From contig NZ_BLAW01000001.1 of the NCBI RefSeq assembly GCF_009617895.1, forward strand, positions 3,401,001 through 3,465,000: a stretch of DNA of 64,000 bases. The letters are read 5' to 3'. The notes beneath the pieces were generated by a model that did no database searches, was not told the DNA's origin, and saw only the letters and a program-made list of their open reading frames with translations. Both the position numbers and the translations under genes were made by a program. Positions 46,208 through 55,248 of this stretch are shown here, one piece after another. This stretch comes from Prolixibacter sp. SD074 (GTDB taxonomy: Bacteria > Bacteroidota > Bacteroidia > Bacteroidales > Prolixibacteraceae). The stretch's first letter is position 1, and each line of letters opens with the position of its first letter.

Positions 46208-47122
46208 ATGAAGCGCAGAGATTTCATTCGATCAAGTGTGGGTGCCGGCGTAGCAACCGGAGCTGCCCTGAGTTTAGGCGGGGCCAACAGTTTACTGGGG
46301 GCTGAGGCTGAGACAGATTTTGACCTTGTGGCCATTCGCGGAGGAGAGCCTGAAGTAATGTTCGACAAGGGAATTGCTGCACTGGGAGGAATGTCCCGAT
46401 TTGTGAAGCCCGGACAACGCGTGCTGGTAAAACCGAATATTGGCTGGGACCGGACACCTGAAAGAGCGGGCGATACCAACCCAAAACTGGTAAGGCGAAT
46501 TATTGAACACTGCCTGGATGCCGGTGCAAAAGATGTCCTGGTATTCGATCATACCTGTCACGAGTGGACCAAGTGCTACCAACATTCAGGAATAGAGCAG
46601 GCTGTTGCTGAAGCCGGCGGTAAAATTGTTCCCGGCAACAGCGAAAGATATTATAAGCATGTGGATGTGAAAGGTGGTGTGAAACTGAAAGAGACCGATG
46701 TACACGAATTGATGCTCAATACCGATGTATTCATTAATGTTCCTGTTCTGAAGAATCACAATTCGGCCAAGATGACCATTGCCATGAAAAACCTCATGGG
46801 ATGCGTATGGGATCGTGGTTACTACCATAAGAACGATTTGCACCAGTGTATTGCCGACTTCCTGCATTTCCGCAAACCCGACCTGAACGTGGTGGACGCT
46901 TACCGTGTGATGACGCAGAACGGCCCGGTAGGTGTTTCGCTGGATGATTTGGTAACCATGAAGAGCCAGCTCATCTCCACAGATATTGTGGCGATTGATG
47001 CGGCAGCCGCCAAGTTTGTCGGCATGGATCCATCCGAAATCAATCACATCAAGCTTGCTAGCGAAGCCGGATTTGGCACTATGGACCTGAGCAAGCTCAA
47101 GATAAAACGGATTGTCGTGTAA
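46208..47122 (+). CDS. DUF362 protein with Tat signal
   Basis: A 304-residue protein that begins MKRRDFIRSSVGAGVATGAA, a twin-arginine (Tat) signal, so it is exported folded. The body is a DUF362 domain (VLVKPNIGWDRTPERAGDTN; VPVLKNHNSAKMTIAMKNLMG), a family often coupled to iron-sulfur redox partners but of unknown catalytic function. It has few cysteines, so it probably does not hold a cluster itself. The polyferredoxin gene begins 36 bp later; the two form an operon. Confidence 0.88.
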   Translation: MKRRDFIRSSVGAGVATGAALSLGGANSLLGAEAETDFDLVAIRGGEPEVMFDKGIAALGGMSRFVKPGQRVLVKPNIGWDRTPERAGDTNPKLVRRIIEHCLDAGAKDVLVFDHTCHEWTKCYQHSGIEQAVAEAGGKIVPGNSERYYKHVDVKGGVKLKETDVHELMLNTDVFINVPVLKNHNSAKMTIAMKNLMGCVWDRGYYHKNDLHQCIADFLHFRKPDLNVVDAYRVMTQNGPVGVSLDDLVTMKSQLISTDIVAIDAAAAKFVGMDPSEINHIKLASEAGFGTMDLSKLKIKRIVV

Positions 47123-47158
47123 GACTTTCGCTGCTGAAATTTTTTGATAAATAAGTAC

Positions 47159-48790
47159 ATGAAATTATCCATATTAAAAAAAATCAGGGTCGTACTGGCC
47201 CTGTTCTTTTTTCTGTTGCTCTCGGCTGTATTTATTGATTTCCGGGGCACCTTTGGCGATGCATTTTATCAGTGGGCTGTTTCACTACAATTTGTGCCGG
47301 CTTTGATGAAAACCATTACGGTAGCCGGTGTGGTTGCCTGGGGATTGATAGCTGTGCTGCTGCTCACCCTCTTGTTCGGACGTGTTTACTGCTCTGCCAT
47401 TTGTCCGTTGGGCATTATGCAGGATGTGGTTTCCTGGGTTTCCCGGAAGGTGAAGAAGAAACACCGTTACAAATTTCGTAAGGCCTGGACTATTACACGA
47501 TACACCATTCTGGGCTTGTTGTTGCTGGTTGTGCTGTTAGGCGGTATCACCTTGCTAACGGTACTCGACCCGTATAGTTTATTCGGACGAATCGCTTCCT
47601 ACCTTTTCAAACCGGTTGTGGTTTGGGTAAACAACCTGGGAGCGACAGCGCTTTCATCGGCCGATGTGTATTCAATCCTGTATCAGTACGACCTGGCGCC
47701 GGTGCAATGGGCCGTTCTGGGAACCACCATATTGTTTTTCATTCTCATCATTGTTATGGCGTTCAACCGGGGACGTCTTTATTGCAACAGCATTTGCCCG
47801 GTGGGAACGGTACTTGGGTTTCTCTCGAAATACTCCCTGTTCAAGATTGAGCTGGATCATGATACTTGCACGCAATGCGGAAAGTGCATGCGGGTTTGCA
47901 AGGCCGAATGCATCAATATCAAACACCAGACGATTGACTACAGCCGCTGTGTGGCTTGTTACAATTGCATTGATACCTGTCCGGAAGACGCAGCTGTTTA
48001 CCGGATTTCCCGGAAAGGGAAAAAAGAGAAGACGGTTGACCTGAAGCCAGCGAATGTGATGGTGGCTCAACCGAAAGGACCGCAAATGAATAAGCGGAGT
48101 TTTCTGTTTACGGCCGGGGCCGGAATGGCTGCCCTGGCCGGTGTTGCTTCGGTGAAGAAGGTACAGGCGGCTGCCACTGCCCAGCAAGGCTCAACCATCC
48201 ATTCCAGCAACGGAGGAAAGATTCCGGAAGACAAAAATTATGCTGTTTCTCCTCCCGGCTCTGAAAGCATTGAACGGTTCAATGACATTTGCACCGGATG
48301 TTCATTATGTGTGAGCGCCTGCCCCAGCAAGGTATTGCAGCCTTCGTTTCTGGAATACGGCCTGGCCGGAATGCTGCAGCCGCATATGGATTTCCACGCG
48401 GGATTGTGCAACTTTGATTGCACCACGTGCGGTGAAATTTGTCCGACCGGTGCCATCAAACCGCTGACCATGGAACAGAAACATGTGACCCAGGTTGGCA
48501 AAGCACATTTCATTAAGGCGAACTGCATTGTGGAAACCGACGGGACCGATTGCGGTGCCTGTTCGGAACATTGTCCGACGAAGGCGGTGCATATGGTTCC
48601 TTACGGTGATTTGGTTATCCCCGAAGTAACCGAGGATATTTGTGTTGGATGCGGTGCCTGCGAGCATGCTTGTCCGGTTACGCCGCACAGGGCCATTTAT
48701 GTCGATGGAAACCCGGTACACCTTGAAGCGAAGAAGCCCGAAACCGAAAAAGCAAAATCGGATTTGAAGGCGGGTGAATTCCCTTTCTAA
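47159..48790 (+). CDS. NapH-like polyferredoxin fused to a Tat-type ferredoxin domain
   Basis: A membrane electron-transfer protein of about 543 residues. The N-terminal part has four or five membrane segments and the two NapH-type motifs CSAICPLG and CNSICPVG. Then come CTQCGKCMRVCKAEC and CVACYNCIDTCP. Near residue 310 a second export-like segment appears, MNKRSFLFTAGAGMAALAG, followed by CTGCSLCVSACP, CTTCGEICP, CGACSEHCP and CVGCGACEHACP. In total at least five or six 4Fe-4S sites are encoded. It resembles a NapH-like and a NapG-like subunit joined together. The ATG at 47159 is preferred to the TTG five codons earlier. Probably it passes quinol electrons to the DUF362 partner. Confidence 0.88.
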   Translation: MKLSILKKIRVVLALFFFLLLSAVFIDFRGTFGDAFYQWAVSLQFVPALMKTITVAGVVAWGLIAVLLLTLLFGRVYCSAICPLGIMQDVVSWVSRKVKKKHRYKFRKAWTITRYTILGLLLLVVLLGGITLLTVLDPYSLFGRIASYLFKPVVVWVNNLGATALSSADVYSILYQYDLAPVQWAVLGTTILFFILIIVMAFNRGRLYCNSICPVGTVLGFLSKYSLFKIELDHDTCTQCGKCMRVCKAECINIKHQTIDYSRCVACYNCIDTCPEDAAVYRISRKGKKEKTVDLKPANVMVAQPKGPQMNKRSFLFTAGAGMAALAGVASVKKVQAAATAQQGSTIHSSNGGKIPEDKNYAVSPPGSESIERFNDICTGCSLCVSACPSKVLQPSFLEYGLAGMLQPHMDFHAGLCNFDCTTCGEICPTGAIKPLTMEQKHVTQVGKAHFIKANCIVETDGTDCGACSEHCPTKAVHMVPYGDLVIPEVTEDICVGCGACEHACPVTPHRAIYVDGNPVHLEAKKPETEKAKSDLKAGEFPF

Positions 48791-48816
48791 GTAAAAATGA
48801 TAAGTCTTTTATCGAC

Positions 48817-48846
48817 AGGGGGGCACAGATGAGGCCTCCTTTTTTA
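48817..48846 (+). terminator. Terminator after the polyferredoxin gene
   Basis: AGGGGG...CCTCCT arms are followed by six T. One pair is a wobble and one base is unpaired near the loop. Confidence 0.6.
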
Positions 48847-48875
48847 TTAACCATTCCATAAAGTCCCGTTGGCGG

Positions 48876-48902
48876 TTGACTGAGCGGGGCCCACTATTTT
48901 TG
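48876..48902 (+). promoter_or_regulatory. Promoter of the EamA transporter gene
   Basis: TTG (48876) and TATTTTTG (48895-48902) with a 16-bp spacer (or TTG at 48869 with 23) fit a Bacteroidota promoter. The start near 48908 supports the ATG at 48924. Confidence 0.5.
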
Positions 48903-48923
48903 TTGCTTCGAAACAAACCGTTT

Positions 48924-49820
48924 ATGTGGGCAATCTTTGGCGCGATATCGTCGCTTTTCCTGGGTACGTATGATGTGTTGAAGAAGTGGTCGCTGAGGGG
49001 CAACGCGGTGATTCCGGTGCTCTTCTTCTCGACCGTTACGTCGGCACTGCTGTTTGTGCCGCTGTTGTTGCTGTCGCACTTTGCACCCGGTACGTTTGGT
49101 CATTCACTTTTTTTCGTGCCGTCGATACCGATTGAGCAGCATGGGTTTATTTTCCTGAAGGCAATGATTGTAACGTCATCGTGGCTGTTTGCCTACTTTG
49201 CCATGAAAAACCTGCCCATCACCATTGTGACGCCCATTCGTGCCACTGGCCCGGTTTGGACACTGGTTGGCGCCATCGTTATCTATTCGGAGCATCTTTC
49301 GCCCCTGCAGTGGGTGGGGCTGTCGGTTACACTCATTTTCTTCTACCTTTTTTCCCTGGCGGGGAAGACTGAGGGAATTCACTTCCGTACCAACAAGTGG
49401 GTATTGTTCATTATTGCCGGAACATTGCTGGGGGCGGTGAGCGGTTTGTACGATAAATTCCTCATTCGCCATTTCGACCGGATGGCCGTACAAGCCTGGT
49501 TCTCCATTTACCAGGTGGCGCTGTTGTTGCCGGTACTGCTGTTCCTCTGGTATCCGCGCCGGAAAAAGAACACTCCGTTCCGGTGGCGTTGGAGCATTCC
49601 GTTCATCGGGTTGTTCCTCGTTACCGCCGATTTTCTCTATTTCTATGCGCTTTCGCTCGATGGCTCCTTAATCTCGGTCATTTCCGCTTTGCGAAGGGGC
49701 GGGGTCCTCATCACATTTGCCCTGGGGGCAGTCCTTTTCCGTGAGAAAAACATACGCCAAAAATTCGTTCTGCTGTTCGGGATCCTCGCTGGTATCCTTC
49801 TTTTGCTACTCGGGAGCTGA
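48924..49820 (+). CDS. EamA/DMT family transporter
   Basis: A 298-residue inner-membrane protein with about ten membrane segments in two EamA-type halves (WAIFGAISSLFLGTYDVLKK at the start; WVLFIIAGTLLGAVSGLYDK in the second half; ALRRGGVLITFALGAVLFRE near the end). Members export amino acids, nucleosides or other small metabolites; the substrate is not known. The ATG used here gives a normal first membrane segment; the TTG 16 codons upstream overlaps the promoter. Confidence 0.85.
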   Translation: MWAIFGAISSLFLGTYDVLKKWSLRGNAVIPVLFFSTVTSALLFVPLLLLSHFAPGTFGHSLFFVPSIPIEQHGFIFLKAMIVTSSWLFAYFAMKNLPITIVTPIRATGPVWTLVGAIVIYSEHLSPLQWVGLSVTLIFFYLFSLAGKTEGIHFRTNKWVLFIIAGTLLGAVSGLYDKFLIRHFDRMAVQAWFSIYQVALLLPVLLFLWYPRRKKNTPFRWRWSIPFIGLFLVTADFLYFYALSLDGSLISVISALRRGGVLITFALGAVLFREKNIRQKFVLLFGILAGILLLLLGS

Positions 49821-49929
49821 TCTTCTGCCGAAAACATCTGCACATCTTATGTTAGATGTACTTATCTTTCCTAATTCTAATCATGATTATTTTTAGTTTT
49901 AATCAGCATTAGAATAACAAAAGGTAAGC

Positions 49930-49962
49930 AAAAAAATATCCGAAGGCGCTTACCCCCGGATA
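49930..49962 (-). terminator. Terminator of the purine nucleoside phosphorylase gene
   Basis: On the minus strand TATCCG and CGGATA pair and are followed directly by seven T. The loop contains GGTAAGC, which is complementary to GCTTACC just after the T-run (plus-strand 49923-49929), so a pseudoknot is possible. Confidence 0.75.
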
Positions 49963-50016
49963 AGTTTGTGTGGTTGTTTGTATAATTTTCCCCTTACCGG
50001 TTTCCCGGAAGGATAG

Positions 50017-50829
50017 CTACATTTGGCGTATCAGCTCGCGGATGATGAGGGAAAGTTTGGGTTCGGCTTTCATGGCTACTTCCTGGACTTCCTCGTGCGA
50101 TATTTCGACGATTTCGCCTGGCACGCCGCTATCGGTGACAATGGAAATTCCGAAAACATCCATGTCCATGTGGCGGGCGACAATCACTTCCGGCACGGTC
50201 GACATACCTACGGCGTCGCCTCCCAACACGCGGAACATCTTGTATTCAGCGGGTGTTTCGAAGGTTGGGCCGGCTACCCCCACGTACACTCCCTCTTCCA
50301 GGCTGATGTCATTCTTCAGGGCAATTTTCCGCGCCAGGTTGCGCAGGTGCAGGTTGTAAGCTTCGCTCATATCGGGGAAACGCGGTCCGAGTTCTTCCTG
50401 GTTGGGGCCAATCAGCGGGTTGCCCGGAAACATGTTGATGTGATCGGTGAGCATCATGATGTCGCCCACTTTGTATTCGGGATTTAATCCTCCGCTGGCA
50501 TTGGATACGATGAGTTTGCGTACGCCGAGCGTCTGTAATACGCGTACCGGGAAGGTGACCTCCTGCAGCGAATAGCCTTCGTAAAAGTGGAAGCGTCCCT
50601 GCATGGCGATAATTTTCTTCCCGCCAAGGCGGCCAAAAATCAGTCGCCCGGCATGCCCTTCTACGGTTGATACCGGGAAGTTGGGGATATCGGTATAGTT
50701 CAGCGAATGCTCAATATCGATTTCTTTGGACAGGCCTCCCAGCCCGGTTCCCAGGATGATTCCTACTTCAGCATCAAAACCGGTTTGCTCTTGTATAAAG
50801 GTCGAAGTTGTTTTTATTTTCTCTAACAT
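50017..50829 (-). CDS. Purine nucleoside phosphorylase
   Basis: A 270-residue trimeric-type (PNP/MTAP class) enzyme that splits inosine or guanosine with phosphate for salvage. Motifs: GIILGTGLGGL, GRFHFYEGYSLQEVTFPVRV, ASGGLNPEYKVGDIMMLTDH, and AEYKMFRVLGGDAVGMSTVPE. Its start lies inside the end of lpxK, a 56-bp overlap in another frame. A good terminator follows. Confidence 0.93.
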   Translation of the reverse strand: MLEKIKTTSTFIQEQTGFDAEVGIILGTGLGGLSKEIDIEHSLNYTDIPNFPVSTVEGHAGRLIFGRLGGKKIIAMQGRFHFYEGYSLQEVTFPVRVLQTLGVRKLIVSNASGGLNPEYKVGDIMMLTDHINMFPGNPLIGPNQEELGPRFPDMSEAYNLHLRNLARKIALKNDISLEEGVYVGVAGPTFETPAEYKMFRVLGGDAVGMSTVPEVIVARHMDMDVFGISIVTDSGVPGEIVEISHEEVQEVAMKAEPKLSLIIRELIRQM

Positions 50830-51868
50830 AGTTTAGTATTTTTCGGTCAAAATTCTTTTTGCCGTCATTCAGGAATTTAATTTCCAGTGGAATATAGTGT
50901 AAACTCTCTTTGACAATGTCGGGGACATGGTTCAACCTTTCAATCCGAATCATATCCTTCTCGGTGGTGATGATGATTTTTCGCGGCGACTGAATTTCAA
51001 GGAAGCCTTCCTCCACCCGTTCCATGTCTTTATTGGTGAAATTATGGTGGTCGCTAAATGTGAGCTCGTGAATTTCGATGGTATGATGCCGCAAATAATC
51101 TTTTAGCGGTTTAGGATTGGCAATTCCGGTTACCAGCAACACGGCCGAACCGATATGAGAATAAGCCTCTTTTACCTTACCAGGAAAAACCGGAACGGGG
51201 GCACCGTATTCCAGGGTTGTGAAATAAAGATTCTGAAAAGGTTTTATTTCCAGTTCTTTCGTGATGATGCGCTCGTCGATGGGTTTGAGTTCACCCGGGC
51301 ATTTGGTTACGATAATCATGTTGGCACGTATGCGGTTCGACGCTCGCTCCCGCAGCCTTCCGTAAGGTAACAGATGATCCTGTGTAACCAAACGATTGTA
51401 TTCGGTCAAAAGAATATTAACTCCCGGGTTGATGTAGCGGTGCTGAAAAGCGTCGTCGAGCAGGACAACTTCCGGACGGTGATGTTTTTCCGATTTGAGT
51501 AACTCTTCCACTCCGTGTACCCTCTTTTCGTCGACAGCAACGGTTATCTCAGGAAACTTCTGTTTGATTTGCAGCGGTTCGTCACCTACTTCACTCACGG
51601 TAGAATCGACTTGCACAATGTGAAAACTCTTGGTTTTTCGTTTGTATCCCCGGCTAAGGGTAGCCACTTTGAATTCCTGGTAAAGCAACCTGACCAGGTA
51701 TTCGGTGTGTGGTGTCTTTCCCGTTCCGCCCACCGCAATATTTCCAACCGAAATAGTGGGTATGGAAAACTCCTTTGAATGGAGGATTTCCATTTCGAAG
51801 AGTCGGTTCCTGATGGCGACAACAAGGCCATACAACCAGGAGAGCAGTATGAGTATCAGTTTTTTCAC
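50774..51868 (-). CDS. lpxK: Tetraacyldisaccharide 4'-kinase
   Basis: It phosphorylates the 4' position of the lipid A precursor at the inner membrane. The N-terminal hydrophobic segment LILILLSWLYGLVVAIRN is followed by the P-loop GNIAVGGTGKTP and later motifs DDAFQHRYINPGVNILLTEY and FSDHHNFTNKDM. At 364 residues it is normal. The last 18 codons overlap the next gene, so lpxK and the phosphorylase are co-transcribed. Confidence 0.95.
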   Translation of the reverse strand: MKKLILILLSWLYGLVVAIRNRLFEMEILHSKEFSIPTISVGNIAVGGTGKTPHTEYLVRLLYQEFKVATLSRGYKRKTKSFHIVQVDSTVSEVGDEPLQIKQKFPEITVAVDEKRVHGVEELLKSEKHHRPEVVLLDDAFQHRYINPGVNILLTEYNRLVTQDHLLPYGRLRERASNRIRANMIIVTKCPGELKPIDERIITKELEIKPFQNLYFTTLEYGAPVPVFPGKVKEAYSHIGSAVLLVTGIANPKPLKDYLRHHTIEIHELTFSDHHNFTNKDMERVEEGFLEIQSPRKIIITTEKDMIRIERLNHVPDIVKESLHYIPLEIKFLNDGKKNFDRKILNYVRENKNNFDLYTRANRF

Positions 51869-51956
51869 GCGTATTTTGTATCCGACGTAACCAGTTACGT
51901 TCAGTCGCGAATAAACGTTTCGCGAAGAAGCCTAAGTTACTATTTTATCAAGACAG

Positions 51957-51990
51957 AAAAAAAGGAGAACAACCCGTGCCCTCCTTTTTG
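51957..51990 (-). terminator. Terminator of sppA
   Basis: On the minus strand AAAAAGGAG and CTCCTTTTT pair around a short loop with T-runs on both sides, so it may work in both directions. Confidence 0.75.
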
Positions 51991-52012
51991 TATGACAAAA
52001 TTAATTGAATTT

Positions 52013-53797
52013 TTATCGGATTTCAAGCGTGTAGGGCAACATTGTGTATAAACCGTTCATGTTCGAAACACGGTTAATGTTTTCCCATGTTTTGTATGAG
52101 TTACCCAACACATATTCAGACATTTTCACTTTAGCCGCAGCCGTGAAGTTTTTCAGCAGCTCCTCAAACGGGTCTTTCTCTTTTGGTAACTCTTTAATGC
52201 GATAATTTTCAACGCCTGCCTGGCTGGCGGCCAGTTTGATGGCATCATTCAAACCACCGAACTTATCGACTAAACCAATTTGTTTTCCGTTCTCACCGGT
52301 CCAAACGCGGCCCTGGCCAATGCCATCGATGTAATGACTGGTGGTGTCACGTCCGGCTGCAACTCTTTTCAGGAACAGTTCATACCCTTTCTCTACATAA
52401 TTTTGCATCAGGTCGTGCTCGAAAGGAGTCATAGCCCGGCTAACGGTCGGCATACCCGAGTGTGCGTTGGTGTTTACTTCATCGAAGGTAATTCCAATTT
52501 TGTTTGATAACAGATCGTGGAAGTTGGGGATCATTCCGAAAATACCAATGGAACCGGTGATAGTGGTTGGCTCCGCTATAATGGTACCGGCAGCACAGGA
52601 GATGTAGTAACCACCTGAAGCAGCTAAATCACCCATAGAAACAACAACCGGTTTCACTTTTTGTGTCAGCTCCACTTCGCGCCAGATAACTTCAGAGCCA
52701 TAAGCGCTTCCTCCTGGAGAGTTTACCCTTAAGACGACGGCTTTAATGGTTGAGTCACGACGGGCTTTCCGAATTGTTTCTGATATTTTCCTGGAATCGA
52801 TATAGTATGGACCATCGCTTCCCGGGTCGATTTCCCCCTGCGCATAAACCACGGCAATTTTATTTTTCGCCAGTCCTTTACCATCCAGTTTTTTGGGGAC
52901 CTTGTCGTATTTGACGGGACTGATACTTGGAATGTCTTTGTCTTTACCGACTCCGGTCAGCGTGCGTAAATCATCCAATACCTGATCTTTGTATTTTAGA
53001 TTATCGAAAAATCCTTTGCTTAAAGCTTTTTGCGGCATGCGGAATGTCTGTACTTCGTTGGCATATGCCTGAAGCGAATCATCCGGGATTTTACGAGCGT
53101 CGGAGATCCCCTGGAGAAGGTGGCTCCAGATGCTGTTCAGGTAGACCATGGTTTGTTCGCGGTTGGCTTCACTCATTTTTTCGTACATGAAGGGTTCCAC
53201 CGCCGATTTAAACTTATTGTTCCGGCCACGAATGATCTGCATATCGACGCCGAACTTATCCATGGCTTTTTTGTAAAAAGTCCGTTGCGCACTGAGTCCC
53301 CTGAAATCGAACATGCCACGGGGATTCATGATAACACTGTCGGCAACTGTGGCGAGGTAATACGCTTTCTGGGAAATATTATCAGAGTAAGCGTAAATAA
53401 ATTTGTCAGATGATTTGAAATCTTCCAGGGCATCGCGGATTTCTTCAATGGTAGCGTAGCCAGCGCCAATATCCGACAGATTCAGGTAGATACCTTTGAT
53501 GTGGCCATCTGTTTTGGCCTTTTTGATGGAACGCAATATCTGGTTGAGCCCGGTCGTGGAAGTTGTACTTATTCCGGGAAATGGAATATCCATGTCCTCA
53601 AACGGATTATTCGACTTGCGGTCGACAATGCGGTTATCCAGTTTTAAGGTCAATACGGAGTTATCGGCGACCTGCACCGAGGGACCGGCGAATGAAGCCA
53701 GCGATGACAGAAAGCCAATAGAAACGAAAAAGAAGAGGATAATTCCAACAAATATTGCCAGTAAAGAGGCAAGGAAAATTTTCCAAAAACTATTCAT
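52013..53797 (-). CDS. sppA: Signal peptide peptidase SppA (67K type)
   Basis: A membrane-bound serine protease of 594 residues that clears leftover signal peptides. The N-terminal anchor is IFLASLLAIFVGIILFFFV. The first domain supplies the catalytic lysine (region QKAYYLATVADSVIMNPRG) and the second the catalytic serine in GDLAASGGYYISCAA; NSPGGSAYGSEVIWREV precedes it. This two-domain length is that of the E. coli type. Confidence 0.94.
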   Translation of the reverse strand: MNSFWKIFLASLLAIFVGIILFFFVSIGFLSSLASFAGPSVQVADNSVLTLKLDNRIVDRKSNNPFEDMDIPFPGISTTSTTGLNQILRSIKKAKTDGHIKGIYLNLSDIGAGYATIEEIRDALEDFKSSDKFIYAYSDNISQKAYYLATVADSVIMNPRGMFDFRGLSAQRTFYKKAMDKFGVDMQIIRGRNNKFKSAVEPFMYEKMSEANREQTMVYLNSIWSHLLQGISDARKIPDDSLQAYANEVQTFRMPQKALSKGFFDNLKYKDQVLDDLRTLTGVGKDKDIPSISPVKYDKVPKKLDGKGLAKNKIAVVYAQGEIDPGSDGPYYIDSRKISETIRKARRDSTIKAVVLRVNSPGGSAYGSEVIWREVELTQKVKPVVVSMGDLAASGGYYISCAAGTIIAEPTTITGSIGIFGMIPNFHDLLSNKIGITFDEVNTNAHSGMPTVSRAMTPFEHDLMQNYVEKGYELFLKRVAAGRDTTSHYIDGIGQGRVWTGENGKQIGLVDKFGGLNDAIKLAASQAGVENYRIKELPKEKDPFEELLKNFTAAAKVKMSEYVLGNSYKTWENINRVSNMNGLYTMLPYTLEIR

Positions 53798-53969
53798 ATT
53801 ACTGAATTTAGGTGTATAGTAATTGCTTCAATGAGAAATGTTTCCGGTGACAATGAAACATCAGATATCGATTGAACCTGAATTTGCCTTAACCGAAAAT
53901 TGAAAATAAGATTAATCATTATAAAATAAGTATTATTGTGCAGCTTTTCATTACAAAAATTTAAAGGGA

Positions 53970-54452
53970 ATGCTTCAGGTTGATGTACTTTTGGGCGGGA
54001 ATGTTGGTAACACGCCGGAAATATTTCGTAAAGCAAAGATGCAGATGGTCGAAAAAGCGGGTGGGGTTACAGAGGAATCGTCGCTTTACCGGACCGAAGC
54101 CTGGGGTTTCGACTCAGATCTTTTTTTTAACCAGGTTATCACTTTAGAAACTACGCTGCTTCCGCAGGAATTGTTGCAAAGGCTTCTTTCGATTGAGACA
54201 TCCTTTGGCCGCGAACGTAAAGGCAGTGGTTATTCAGCCCGAACGCTTGATTTGGACATTCTTTTCGTAGAAGATCAAGTAATTAATGAACCGGATCTAA
54301 TTGTCCCACATCCCCGGATGGCAGAGAGGCGTTTTGTTTTGGAGCCATTGAATGAGCTCTATCCAAATCGAAATCATCCGGTTACGGGGAAACCCATCAG
54401 CCAGATGCTTTTGGAATGTCCGGACAGCTCGGGGGTGGAGAAGCTTTCATGA
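53970..54452 (+). CDS. folK: 2-amino-4-hydroxy-6-hydroxymethyldihydropteridine diphosphokinase
   Basis: It transfers pyrophosphate from ATP to the pterin in folate synthesis. The 160-residue protein has GGNVGNTPEIF at the start, ESSLYRTEAWGFDSDLFFNQV, and the metal-binding RTLDLDILFVED. The ATG is preferred for its position before LLGGNVGN. It stands alone, diverging from sppA. Confidence 0.95.
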   Translation: MLQVDVLLGGNVGNTPEIFRKAKMQMVEKAGGVTEESSLYRTEAWGFDSDLFFNQVITLETTLLPQELLQRLLSIETSFGRERKGSGYSARTLDLDILFVEDQVINEPDLIVPHPRMAERRFVLEPLNELYPNRNHPVTGKPISQMLLECPDSSGVEKLS

Positions 54453-54523
54453 AAAAACCGCTATGTCTAATCAATCCGTCAGATATAATGGTTGCTGTAT
54501 GAATTGTTCCGGTGCAGAAATAA

Positions 54524-55198
54524 TTACCGGTTGTGTGTCTTTTTCGAATCGATTTTAATTCCGTAAGCCAGATCGCCGGCATCGCCTAATCCGGGAACGA
54601 TATACGATTTTGGAGTCATTTCCTGATCGATGGCACCAATCCAAAGTGTATAATTATTGTGCGGCATTTTTTTAACCAGGTAATCAACCCCTTCCTGGCT
54701 GGCAATTACTGAAACCATGTGCACATGTTTAGGCGTGCCCTTTTCCCGTAATGCACGGTAACCTATTTCCATGGAAGCGCCGGTTGCCAGCATCGGGTCA
54801 GAAAGTATAACGATTTTGTCGTCGACTGATGGAGACGAAATGTATTCGAACTCGATATGGAATTCTCCGTCATCGTCGTATTTGCGATAAGCCGAAATAA
54901 AGCAGTTTTCGCCCTGGTCGAAAAAATTGAGTAATCCCTGGTGAAGAGGGAGCCCGGCACGCAGAATGGTGGCCAAAACGGGTTGCTGCACCATTGTTGG
55001 GACTTTGGCCACACCGAGAGGAGTGGTTATATCTTGAGTTTTGTAATCGAGGTGCTTACTGATTTCGTAGGCAAAAATCTCTCCTACACGTTCGAGGTTA
55101 CGGCGGAACCTTAATGAATCTTTCTGTACAACCTCGTCCCTGATTTCGGAGATGAACTGGTTGAACAGGGAATTGCTCTTGCCAAGTAAGTGGATCAT
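54524..55198 (-). CDS. upp: Uracil phosphoribosyltransferase
   Basis: It makes UMP from uracil and PRPP. The ATG chosen here starts MIHLLGKSNSLFNQFISEI and is supported by the natural start of the family; 18 codons upstream in frame overlap the preceding gene. ILRAGLPLHQGLLNFF and the PRPP-binding DPMLATGASMEIG are present, and the C-terminus has PGLGDAGDLAYG. The length of 224 residues is normal. Confidence 0.93.
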   Translation of the reverse strand: MIHLLGKSNSLFNQFISEIRDEVVQKDSLRFRRNLERVGEIFAYEISKHLDYKTQDITTPLGVAKVPTMVQQPVLATILRAGLPLHQGLLNFFDQGENCFISAYRKYDDDGEFHIEFEYISSPSVDDKIVILSDPMLATGASMEIGYRALREKGTPKHVHMVSVIASQEGVDYLVKKMPHNNYTLWIGAIDQEMTPKSYIVPGLGDAGDLAYGIKIDSKKTHNR

Positions 55199-55248
55199 GG
55201 AATTTTTATGCGAAAATAATAAAAAAAGATCTTCCGGGTGGACCGGGC

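Noticed and set aside
53985-53992. TACTTTTG as a promoter within folK
   Set aside because: It lies inside the coding sequence for the conserved VLLGGN motif, and no in-frame start follows at a suitable distance.
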